A stretch of 64,000 bases of DNA from Nymphaea colorata (taxonomy: Eukaryota > Streptophyta > Magnoliopsida > Nymphaeales > Nymphaeaceae), in the NCBI RefSeq assembly GCF_008831285.2, contig NC_045150.1, forward strand, positions 4,106,001-4,170,000, written 5' to 3'. A model generated the notes under the pieces. It did not search any database. It saw nothing but the letters and a program-made list of their open reading frames with translations, and was not told the origin of the DNA. A program made the position numbers and the translations under genes. Positions 55,301 to 62,800 of the stretch are shown here, in pieces. Every line of letters begins with the position of its first letter. Within the stretch, counting starts at the first letter, position 1.

Positions 55301-55867
55301 GCCCTTGGTTCTTTACACAAATCTGAAAGCTACCAAATCCCTGTTCCGAAGTCCATAAACAAACGTACATTCAAATTTGAAATGGTTCAAGAAAAGTGTG
55401 TGTGTGTGTGTGTCTGTAAACACGTCTGTCATGAACCATTTCGAATTCGAATAGACGCTTGCAACATGCTTTTGTGAAAAATATAATTCCAATGTCTACA
55501 TTGTTAACAAATCGATCAAAAAAATGATATCCGCACAGTTATTTTTGCAAAAAAAAAAAACTACGTCAAATTACCATAAATTTCAGAATGCAACTCTTCA
55601 CACAGAGAGAAAGAAAGAAAGAAAAAGAGAGAACCTGGAACACCGAAGGGATGATGTATTGGGCGTTGCTTTGAGATTGTGCAGCGAGGGACACGAAGAG
55701 CGCATGCAGATCCTCCAGCTCTTTCTTGGTGAATCTCCTGAAAGCAAGAAGGAGTAAGAAGAAGAGCAGCAGCGCACACGAGCGTCAACCGGAGTAGTGA
55801 GATGGGATTCCGACCGGGAGGCGGAGATGAAATGCGAGTCGGCGTCGGACGACTCTGAATTGCCCAT
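30241..55867 (-). CDS. EF-hand-like / TLDc-domain protein (8 exons, 25.6 kb)
   Basis: Plant TLDc-domain protein; animal members act in oxidative-stress protection and V-ATPase regulation, while the plant role is poorly known. Exons: 55815-55867, 55635-55737, 54374-54478, 53866-53951, 42303-42538, 38155-38341, 32256-32439 and 30241-30549. All introns are GT-AG and the phases close to 1263 bp, 420 residues plus TGA. The start MGNSESSD has Gly2 and fits an N-myristoylation signal. Residues 107-118 (DINGDGLVNRSD) form an EF-hand-like loop with D1, N3, D5 and G6 but Asp, not Glu, at position 12. The TLDc domain covers about 213-383: EQYAWVIGGALTQQELEEWK, GYIYGGYASQPW, FYGDMKSFLF, GFGGRVNHFGLFLSASFDSG and IECWGVIV. 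Introns of 11.3, 5.7 and 4.0 kb carry copia elements but every exon is intact. The 77 bp first intron and the split EF loop were read by eye. The gene appears functional. Confidence 0.92.
33132..33160. repeat. perfect 12 bp hairpin CTAGCTGTTGGA / TCCAACAGCTAG
   Basis: CTAGCTGTTGGA, a five-base loop GGTTT, then its exact reverse complement TCCAACAGCTAG. Imperfect copies of this hairpin lie at 38754-38780, 43880-43904, 44252-44277 and 52954-52976, several of them just upstream of TATA-like words in LTR-like sequence. Here it precedes the left edge of copia fragment A. Confidence 0.8.
33250..34450 (+). mobile_element. Ty1/copia fragment A (integrase C-term to RT N-term)
   Basis: An open frame at 33254-34150 encodes the copia integrase tail: YWGDAVLTNAYLINHMPS, then FGCVCFIHNHNP, then IKGVFIGYSSTQKGYKCLDP. 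After one in-frame TGA it continues at 34157-34450 as the reverse transcriptase start: GSKWVYTIKYKPDRSVDRYK, then MYQLDVKNAFLNGD. It stops abruptly at the D of LNGD where the LTR of copia B begins. The 5' half (gag, protease) and 3' half (rest of RT, RNase H, LTRs) are missing. It lies in intron 6 of the TLDc gene, opposite to the gene's strand. It is non-functional. Confidence 0.88.
34451..34692 (+). mobile_element. 5' LTR of copia B, with tRNA-Met primer site
   Basis: A 242 bp LTR starts TGTTGAAGG and ends TTTCAACA. It is immediately followed at 34693 by TGGTATCAGAG, the standard copia primer-binding site for initiator tRNA-Met. Its left edge cuts copia A inside the RT domain, so it inserted there. 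The 3' LTR is not present, so no target duplication can be tested. Confidence 0.9.
34693..37640 (+). pseudogene. copia B internal region (gag, protease, integrase), 3'-truncated
   Basis: After a GC-rich leader, gag starts near 35224 (MAPSFSSTVNTDQTEIG) and meets a stop at about 35302. It then continues as IRLTKENYLKWSAAITIG and ISGRKDDHMSHN. A zinc knuckle with CTHCKKLGH is broken by a frameshift near 36010. The protease motif WIVDSGATHHMTDN is intact, followed by the integrase zinc region (HERLGHLP, CDVCQFAKH). After 36870 there are stops and shifts, then the integrase tail YWGDAVVTSAYLINRMPS. Homology stops near 37640 (FTDFLDHP). RT, RNase H and the 3' LTR are missing. It is closely related to copia A, which carries the same integrase tail. 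It cannot move on its own. Confidence 0.88.
38630..38718. repeat. compound (CT)n-(CA)n-(TA)n-(GA)n microsatellite
   Basis: Consecutive CT, CA, TA and GA runs. The CT and GA arms are complementary, so the tract can fold into a hairpin with a CA/TA loop. It lies in intron 5 of the TLDc gene, immediately left of a hairpin-bearing LTR-like segment. Confidence 0.95.
38720..39912 (+). mobile_element. degenerate LTR end plus copia-like leader (fragment D)
   Basis: The hairpin AGCTATTGGA...TCCAACAGCTAG (38754-38780) is followed by TATATGTAGGGG and a segment ending ATTATTTTTACA at 38948. Directly after comes TGGTACAGGAGCAG, which resembles the copia primer site TGGTATCAGAGC. The following sequence to about 39912 has only broken frames; the longest, 39619-39912, has no recognisable gag motif. 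I read this as an LTR end plus a decayed leader/gag region. The left LTR boundary is not determinable. Confidence 0.45.
39903..39925 (-). mobile_element. minus-strand LTR/primer-site junction
   Basis: On the minus strand the sequence reads TTTAACA then TGGTATCAAAGCAAG. This is the classic end of an LTR followed by a primer site for initiator tRNA-Met. The LTR would extend to the right (plus strand TGTTAAATTTGGAGAAG). No matching second LTR or coding region was found, so this is debris of a further minus-strand copia. Confidence 0.5.
40040..40380. repeat. dispersed AT-rich repeat, copy 1
   Basis: This region shares an ordered series of words with 44530-44900: ATGATATTAA, TTTTGAAAAAAA-GTGAAAA, TTTAAACTTAAAC, a TTATTATCATT-TTA block, and TTTGCTG-AA-TTTCCC. 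Both copies are in TLDc introns and in the same orientation. No terminal repeats or coding frame are seen. It may be a MITE or solo LTR remnant. Confidence 0.6.
43540..43700. mobile_element. GC-rich hAT-like fragment with GGCCCGG words
   Basis: Starts GGGTGGGCATCAAGCCGGG and is full of GGCCCGG / CCGGGCC words, sharply different from the AT-rich intron around it. Such GGGTGGGCA...CCGGGCC sequences are typical of ends of plant hAT-type non-autonomous elements (family knowledge). A related fragment is at 52363-52605. No second terminal repeat is visible. Confidence 0.4.
43720..44500 (+). mobile_element. LTR - RNase H remnant - LTR (copia F)
   Basis: Two similar LTR-like blocks begin TATTTGGTTAGG at about 43722 and 44133. 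Both contain GTTGTGAGCTCAG, TTTTAGAAGCTGTTCAG, the hairpin ending TCCAACAGCTAG, and a TATA-like/ATGGGC segment. Between them, 43975-44130 encodes only the copia RNase H tail. It reads SNHIFHERT, then after a one-base deletion YIQMDCHFVR and LPLVSSEFQLADMLTKGF. The rest of the element is deleted. It lies in TLDc intron 4, opposite to the gene's strand. Confidence 0.7.
44530..44900. repeat. dispersed AT-rich repeat, copy 2
   Basis: Second copy of the repeat described at 40040-40380, in the same orientation and with the same word order. It begins near ATATTTCGATATTTTTGAAAAT and ends near TTTTCCCGAGATTTTTCC. It lies just left of the tandem duplication at 44913. Confidence 0.6.
44913..45370. repeat. 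tandem duplication, 151 bp unit, with a third partial copy
   Basis: Two units start at 44913 and 45064 with CTTGACTAGGGTTGTGCATT. They share CCAGCCCTAAATGGGAGC, TTAACCC-AGAAAAAC and CATCTACTTAATCAGGA. A diverged third, partial copy at about 45268-45370 keeps GGGAGCCTCAAGATCCTTG, GATGCTAAAGCATC and AGGAAGACCTTCCTAGGAAC. It is non-coding and adjoins the decayed RT fragment. Confidence 0.75.
45380..46010 (-). pseudogene. decayed copia reverse transcriptase fragment E
   Basis: Read on the minus strand the DNA keeps ordered copia RT motifs despite stops and shifts. They are KIKTKSNESIERCKAWLVAK, YFQEYSIDYSETSKPVTRM, ALCGLNQTSKSWYDKFN, and YSGDNMLITRDNAEE in place of the usual Y-V-D-D motif. The catalytic YVDD is therefore altered. 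No LTRs can be assigned. It is an old relic in TLDc intron 4. Confidence 0.75.
46599..46883 (-). mobile_element. 3' LTR of copia C
   Basis: This 285 bp segment is nearly identical to 51899-52182. By hand count about 13 differences occur in 284 aligned positions. In minus orientation it runs TGTTAAGATTG to AAATCTGACA. It is preceded internally by a purine tract (plus strand 46884-46894, GCCCCCCTCAA), the polypurine tract. The outer flank ACAGG resembles AGAGG on the other side, a target duplication with one mismatch. Confidence 0.92.
46878..50450 (-). pseudogene. copia C pol: protease, integrase, RT, RNase H (inactive)
   Basis: In order on the minus strand: zinc knuckle CFYCNKRGHVKSKC; protease WYVDFGAAVHVTG, where Phe replaces the Ser/Thr after the catalytic Asp; integrase zinc part (WHGRLAHCS, CSSCHICKSH); integrase core with FQCDGGNEF and EKKHRHIVERALSM; integrase tail VGYAKNYKGYRCYNP; RT GSKWVYKLKYKPDGSVDRYK, YQLDVKNVFF and LIYVDDIVLIGN; RNase H LFCDNQSAIKIAFNP and VADLFTKGL. 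In-frame stops occur near 50010, 48940 and 48736, and frameshifts near 49480 and 48060. A further break lies between 47340 and 47210. The reading order is complete but the enzyme is dead. Confidence 0.9.
50481..51143 (-). pseudogene. copia C gag (UBN2-type), ends at premature stop
   Basis: An open frame of 220 residues starts MDHHNRNSSILSSS and has the copia gag signature LNHTNYLTWKHQIIPFIKSH, LWNVLATMYSQ and FLQLKRQFQDIKRGTRSVLE. It ends at a TGA at 50481. The same frame reopens and continues to the zinc knuckle, so a single point mutation separates gag from pol. Gag would form the virus-like particle. Confidence 0.88.
51327..51721. mobile_element. solo LTR nested in copia C leader (5 bp TSD)
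   Basis: A 395 bp insert begins TGTTAAACTATAAATCC and ends GATTTCTATCA. It is flanked by a perfect 5 bp duplication GGGCA at 51322-51326 and 51722-51726. It holds three or four repeats of CTCCTAGGATTCTA, a TATA-like TATAAATAGAGACC at about 51571-51584 and a CT-rich tract. TG...CA ends, a 5 bp duplication and a promoter-like core without any internal region indicate a solo LTR of a different retrotransposon. It split the TTTTAGGGTTAGGGCAGA-type leader repeats of copia C. Confidence 0.85.
51899..52182 (-). mobile_element. 5' LTR of copia C
   Basis: In minus orientation this LTR runs TGTTAAGATTG to AAATCTTACA, followed by the primer-binding site TGGTATTAGAGCC. It is the partner of 46599-46883. 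It contains a GA-rich stretch and CACGTGCAATAGAGAG-like words shared by both copies. Confidence 0.92.
52262..52314. repeat. (GT)n-(AT)n microsatellite
   Basis: A GT run followed by about 36 bases of AT dinucleotides, in TLDc intron 4 just outside the 5' LTR of copia C. Confidence 0.95.
52363..52605. mobile_element. GC-rich-ended hAT-like element fragment
   Basis: Starts TAGAGGTGGGCGCGGGGCC with CCGGGCC words, has an AT-rich core (52435-52555) and ends with GCCGGCCGGGCCCGGCCCC repeats. GC-rich complementary ends around an AT core suggest a non-autonomous hAT-like element that can fold back. Exact termini and an 8 bp duplication were not found. Confidence 0.45.
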
Positions 55868-57140
55868 GATCCCGCCCCTCCCGATGACGGTTTGGGCTCC
55901 CGCAGTTTCCCGACTGCACGGAACTCTCTCCCTCAGCCGAGTCGATCAAACGGTAGCTTTCTTACCATCACGCCAAGCAGAACGAGTTTTCCTCTTTATT
56001 TTACGCGGACAAAGGTAAAAGCGAAGTTTCCTGAGTTGCGTGCTGACCTTCAAAAGCTGGTGTGGGGTTTTTTTGGAATTTTTTTAGACTTTTTTTCTCA
56101 CAATCCTTTTTTATTTTTTAAAAGTTTTTTTTTTGGGTTTTAATGGAGGTATTTTGATCATTGCAGGGTACACGGGTATGTACATATAACCAGTTTTGCT
56201 GAATGGTGACTGAACTTTTATTAGCAAACAAAAAAATATCAAAAGAAAGTAAGCTGGTCAAGAATAACCCTTTAATTAGCGATGTTCAATGAGTTCAGCG
56301 AACTTCAGCACGACTCGAACTCGGTTGCTAAGTTCCAATTAAGCTCAAATCATTTAATAAACGAGTTGAGTTCAAATCCTATTATCTCTCCCATGACAAA
56401 AAATAATAACTTAACTCAGCATAGCTTGGTTCTGATCGAGCTTAGTCAAGCCAAGTTGAGCTTTTCTTTTTATGCTCTAGTCAATTCAGCTAAAGCTCGG
56501 CACGAGATCTAGCTGTTGGTTTAAAGGCTGAAACCAATCTCGACTCGTGAAATCACTACTTTTAACTGCCAATACAGACCTTGAATCCACGTTCGCAAAT
56601 TACCATTTTCCTAAATCTTCATGTATCTTTGGAGTAGTACTGCATAATATGTCAACGGCTATGCTCATCAAACTTTTGCATTTTTATTCATTTGGACTTA
56701 TTTCAGTCTTTTACAATGTATTTCACAATTGCATTTTTTTCAGTTCGTTTAGCATTCAAACTTCTTAAATCTGATCGTAGTGCAGATACTAATCATAGCT
56801 ATTGGATGACACATCACTTCTCGCTTCTCTTGATCTATAACTTTTGGTTGAGGCCCATCTAATAAAACTCATAAATTTCTGAACAAAAGCGTACAAGCTT
56901 TGCAAAACAGAGAAAAATGCAACTGACAATAAATGATCACAAATGACTTAATGAGACCAATCAAGTGGGAAACTTTCCAGAACATGCAATTTGACACCCA
57001 AGCAACTAGCCATGGGAGGGAGAGTGATGTCGCTGGCCATGAACCCTATGTTGGAAACCTCTCCATTTATCTCCCAAGATCTTTTTGTTGCTTAGTGATG
57101 ATGTATATATGTCATGCATTCTATCCAAAAGTGCCACAGC

Positions 57141-57326
57141 CACTAGCGGAGCGAGAAATTTTTTTTGGTGGGGTCACTCATATTCAATACCTTTAATTTC
57201 TTTGGGGCACTTATATGTGCAACAATCAAATATATCAAAACATTAACATATATATTAAACCAAATTTGTGAGGCTGGTGTAGGCAACCCAGTTGCCGACA
57301 CCAGCCACCATGTGGCTCCGCCACTA
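57141..57326. mobile_element. hAT-like MITE, CAGTGGCGGAGCCA family (8 bp TSD)
   Basis: A 186 bp element flanked by a perfect 8 bp duplication GCCACAGC (57133-57140 and 57327-57334). The ends are inverted: CACTAGCGGAGCGAG on the left and TAGTGGCGGAGCCA read inward from the right. Inside the right end is a short palindromic GGCTGGTGTAGGCAACC / GTTGCCGACACCAGCC segment. The 8 bp duplication and termini fit hAT. Related ends occur at 13449 and 59172. Confidence 0.75.
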
Positions 57327-59171
57327 GCCACAGCAATAGCATACTCTACAACAGCCTTTTTCAACGTGTATGAACAAAAATGAGCGTCAATTGATGGCAC
57401 TTAGGAGGCATTTGGCAACAAGAACACTGACGACAATATTTTTCCATGAGTTTGTCCCCAACACTGGGGCAATAAGCTGTTAATCCAAAGTGATCATGAA
57501 AACCTTTTATTGAAGGGACTATTTGTAGGAAATAAATGACAGACAAAATTCACGTTATCAACCTGTAGCTTAGCTCATCTATTAGAACAGTAGCTTGAGA
57601 TGCCCATAAGACACTCTTGAACTATTTTATGTTCAAAAACATTTTCTCGTACTTATAAGGAAGGTTTATGGAATCTTGTGCAGGTAACATTAGTTACACA
57701 TTCACACCCTTAAAACTATTTTTATTGCTACATCAAGTCTTATTATTGGCTCACTGTTTGTGTCAAAATTTCCAGATCATCAACTATGTTCTCTTTTAAT
57801 ATTATACCTTTGGTGGAAAATTGAAAAATAGGTATTATAGAGCTAAACCGTGTAGAAACTGGTGGTCTGATTTTAGAGGCATACAAGATGTTTAATTGAC
57901 CTGACTACATTTCACCGGAGCAAAGGCAGGCCCTTATGGAACACTTAGATACTAAAGCATCACAAATACAGCTTCAAACCTGTCAACTATTTCTTGACAA
58001 AATAAAATGTATTTACTCCATATCTATTGTTGCAAATTATATGCATTGAGTATACAAAATACTGAGAATCATTCTAAAGAAGCACAAACTTATCACACAA
58101 TCCAAAAGTTTTACGGGGTTTAGAGATCAAACTATAAGTTGAAAACACTTGTCTCATATTATTTTCTCTTAATCATATTACGCTGGCAGATCGTAAGATG
58201 TTCTATGTGCTTTTTGTCAATTAGGTCCTATAACAAGTGACCTCGAGCCTTCTGGAGTTCTGGGTACAAACACGTACGTCGCACGATATGTTGTACCATA
58301 ATGCAAAGATAAAAGCAATGATTGTAAGAGCACTTTCAATTTCTCTTTTGATTGTAATATGCATGTTTCATATGGTATATTTTTTTTAATATCATCTTGG
58401 AAAGTCGATGCCGTTAATGGTGGTTAAGGGGAAAGAGTGGCATCTCAATGAAACCTTTTCTGCTCTCATGTTTCAGTTTTCAGCTTTTCCTTTTGAGAAG
58501 GAAGACCAATGCGGCAACGTGCCGACCCCCGCCCGCCTCGCCATCTGGTGGGGGTCGTCGCTGTTACCCCTTTCCGCCGACGTTCATTTTTCTTTTCCAT
58601 TTTCTTGTTTTTCTAAAAGATAATTATAATTCAAATGGACAAATGTGTTTCATATTTTTTTAAACAAGCAGTTGTATGTGAACTTCTCAAGAAAAAAAAA
58701 AAAAAACTGGTGCCTGTTTGATGTTTTTGAAAAGTTAAGTGCCCATTTGCTATTGACTCTTTCGTAGAGCAGTTATTTAGAACCGAGACAACTTGAGTGC
58801 ATTATGGATAAGGTATCTGTTCTTCATGTGTTCTATTTTCAAACTTAGTTTGTTAATTTGCTTGTTGCATCAATCACCAAATTTGGAAGAAAACCAAGCA
58901 CTATCTCAAGCATATGCTTTTTCTGTTGTGAGATTCCAAGCAATGGGGAATCGAAGAGAAGGTCCTCAGATAACCAGAACAAACATAATCCAGGTACTCG
59001 GTTAAAAAGGCATAATCATTTGCAGTCTCACACTTCATCATCTCAATTAAGAAGTTATTGTAATGCACATTGCTCCAAAACTTTAGAAAGGCAAGGGGAA
59101 CTGTGAAGATGGTAAGGAGAGGACTATATGGAGTCCAGTCCTGTAATGCCGAGAGCCTGGGAACGGCAGAC

Positions 59172-59215
59172 CAGTGGTGGAGCCAGGATTTTTTAGCGGT
59201 GCTGCACTTTGAGTC
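59172..59215 (+). mobile_element. isolated end of the CAGTGGYGGAGCCA MITE family
   Basis: CAGTGGTGGAGCCAGGATTTT matches the terminal sequence of the element at 57141-57326 and the copy at 13449. The other terminus was not found, so the element is truncated or strongly diverged. Confidence 0.45.
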
Positions 59216-59439
59216 GTCAACTGGGTGAGGCCCCATTAAAAAGTGTCTTCAGCAGGACTTGGACCTGCATTACTTTGTTGCAGCATGACAATGGACTACT
59301 ACATCACGCAGGGAGAGATCACTAGCAGGTTTTCTAGCACTTGCTGAAGCATGTTGAATAGTAGAGGTTTCTTCTACTGCATTAATGGGTGGAATTGCAA
59401 AGCCAAGAAATCTTGAATATGGGTAAGCATAGGAATGTT

Positions 59440-59880
59440 AATATACCCGATTTGGATCAGATCTCTCTGATCAAACGATTCCACAAAACATCGGATATGA
59501 AAAAAGAAAATTTGATATCTAATTAAGAAATGATATCGGATTTGAATTTGACAAATGGCATCGGATCAGATTTTAATTCAGATATACATATAAATATCCA
59601 ATCAAAGTCAGATTCAGATTCGAATAAGATCTAGTTTCAAATAAATATTCTATGTCCAATGCTCTTATATTTTGAGAATTAGCCAGAATCTGTTTAGAAA
59701 TTCAGATTCAGATTCAAATTTGAATGTGAAAATCGGCTTCATATTTTTTCAGAATTAGGTATGACTTTTTTTGTATTTAAATCCGAATTTGAATATGAAT
59801 ATGTGAATATCTAAAAAAGCAGACATGGTCAAGGGCAGATCCAATTAGACTTTGATTTGTTGACATCCCTAAGTAGGCAA
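59440..59880 (-). repeat. dispersed repeat rich in GGATAT / CCGAAT words (copy 2)
   Basis: Read on the minus strand it gives TAAGAGCATTGGACATAGAA then TATTTATTTGAAACTAGAT, matching copy 1 at about 11045-11080. Both copies are bounded by AATTCGGAT / CATATTCAAATT-like words. The class is unknown. Confidence 0.6.
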
Positions 59881-62800
59881 GTACCAATCAAATCTGAAAT
59901 ATTATTAGCATAACGTGTGGGAAAATGGAGGGGAGAGGGTTAAACAAAGATTATGCAACAACTATGCCTCTCAACAAATGTTCTTAACAAAGCTCTCAGG
60001 ATCAACTGCTGAAAATATACTCACCCTAATCACATAAGCAAGTAAATGTCCACATTCCAATAGGTAGTTTGTCAGGATATGAACAAGCACCCAAGCATGG
60101 ATATTTGAATTTTGAAGAAGATGGACTAGTCCACAAGAGTTGATGTCACAAACGAGCTCATTATTAGCTTTTAAGTGTGTATCATTGTCAGCTTTGCAAG
60201 AAAACCTTGTTTACATGCAAAATTTTTTAGGAAACTTTGTGTGCAACCTTCATATAATTGGCTTCCCTCCATTGCATGAAAAAGAGATAGGACCCATCTT
60301 ATCAGTGTGAGGATCGGTCATTCCTAACATCTTAACCAAGGGTAATCGATCCAAGCCCACTACTATCTTTAATGCTTAAACACCTAAAAGTTATGTTTCA
60401 ACCTAATGAAGCAAAATGTGAATTGGAATGCACATGAGCCTAAAATTTTGGGAAATGGATTGCTTTTGAAAATTAAGAGGCACCCTCAAGGATGTGTTAT
60501 AGAGAAGACCAAAATACCTTTTTCATCATCGGACCGTGACATTGAACCTACATCGACATGATGCACACAATTTAATCTTCAAAAAATAATTGAGAAATCA
60601 AATAATAAATTGAAGACCAAATTGAAATATATTTTGGAGTCAATCTTGAAACTGAATTTGGTAGAAGACTTGAATAGATATTTTGAAATCGTGATGTAAC
60701 TTTGAAACTATGCCCTGGAAGTTGCCAAGGCTTTCGACCATCCATACGTCACAACTAATGGACAGCAGTGTGTGTTACGACAAGCACATTTTGGTTCTAA
60801 GAGGATAGTGCATGTGTATGATAGCATTTGTGTTAACCAAATACATTAAAAAATTAGAAGGGTGTGTATAGATATATGACTACCAGTTTAGCCATGTTGT
60901 CATGGAAAACAAGTTATATCCAATGCAATTGTATACTAATACAAGAAAAATAAAGAAATCTAACTATAGTCATGTGAGCATCCAAAAAAACACAAAGCAA
61001 ACATGAAAAAACATGAAATTTATGCAACCTGAAGTGAGTCCAATAGCATTGAAGTGTCAGGGAACTGACCTTGTATATTATGCAACACATTCCTTCCAAT
61101 GCATGCAAACCTGGCACATAGGAACTAGCCTAATTGTTGCATCCATGTGACTAGTCCAATGACCTATGGGGGGCATGGAGCTACTCGAATTGACAGCACA
61201 TCAAAACGACCACCGGAACTCAAACTATGGTGCAACTAAGCGGACCAAGACTCTAACTTGGGTAGAAGATGGGGCTGCCAAAAACATAACACTAGTTAAA
61301 AATTTGGACATGGTAAACAACCTAAACGGGTTCTCATTAATGCAAAATTTGGATCATGTTTTCTAGACACATTAACTGAACGTAAAGAAGTGATAAGTTC
61401 AAAAAATATGTCAAGACAAGGAAGAAAATGATGCAACAATCAAGTGCAAAATTCTAGTCGAGCAACAAACAGAACAAAACTTTGTAGAAAACTGCATGTG
61501 TTCCTTGGAAGTGAGGAATGGCCTAATCACATCAAATTGACATGAAATCACTCAAATGACATCCAAGCCCATCTAGTTATTACCTTGAATTGACGAAGTA
61601 GAAAAAAGAAGGCAGAAATTTAACCTAAGATGTAGCCAAATTCATTCTAGAAAACTACGTTCTGTAGTGCGTAGAAACACACTTATGTTTTGGCAGGCAA
61701 ATTTGGGCAAGTGAAAGAGGAGCCGAACAGACTCAGTTTGGACTGGAAATTGGTGGGTTGGTTACTGCCATGTAGATGAGAAAAACACACTTTCAGCTTC
61801 TCAAAGCCACACCTTAGCTGAGGCTTATGATATCTGAAAATCAGGGGTTTGATATAACCATGACAACTGAGTACAAAAAATAGAAAAATATGATAATATG
61901 GTCAATTTAGAATGACAAATTAAATACCCTGACAGACATACATGTGGCTGAAACTTAACGTAGAGACTTTTGGTATGTGGCCACGTGATTCTACATTGTC
62001 ATTTAGTAAAACCATGCACAACCTTGGAGTGAAAGAATTCAAAAGTCAAAGATTTATACAATCATGAAGACCACAAAGTGAAACGTGATAGAAAATAAGC
62101 AACTGGGAAGCTAAATGGGAGAATAAGTCAAATTTGAATCAGATGGAACTTGGTGGGACAACACTAGAGTCCCTAACAAAATCAACTCCAAGACTTGGAT
62201 CAATTGTGAGACTAGGAAATTTTGACGAAACTGAGCTAAAACGAGCTGCTGACATAAGTACGAATAAAGTGATCGAGTAACTGAAACATATGAGATTAGT
62301 GAATTTGTAAAATTGAAATTGCACTTCATCATGAATGTTTTAATTGAAAGTAAGCTAAATGAAGTTAAACCCACTCACAAATGAGGTACTTACCAGCTTG
62401 GCAGGACCTGACATAACAGAACTGAGATGAACTTGAGCTCGGACATAAAAAATGGAATGACTAACATTGAGGAGTGACCTCCATATGCTTTGGAATCCAA
62501 TTGGATTAAATTCATGACAACTTAATTAGAATTGAGCTAGGACTAACCTGCACTCAACCTGACTACCTGACTGAGGAAAAATTATGCTAAAACTGCTAAA
62601 AGGGGTGATATAGTGGTCTGTCTTACAAAGTCTAAACTCAGTAGAACTAAAGTTTAACTATTATGTTTCCTAAGTTGTTAAAGTTAAGTTGTATGGATTA
62701 TGAAGGACTGGTCCTAAACTCGGTTAGGTTGAGGATGAAATACGAACCCAAAAACTTGATATTTTTTAGCAAAGTGGGGCCCACTAAGCTCAATTGAGCT

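Noticed and set aside
62111-62374. 87-codon minus-strand frame
   Set aside because: It has no domain, sits in AT-rich repeat-like DNA, overlaps another random frame, and shows no splice or promoter context.
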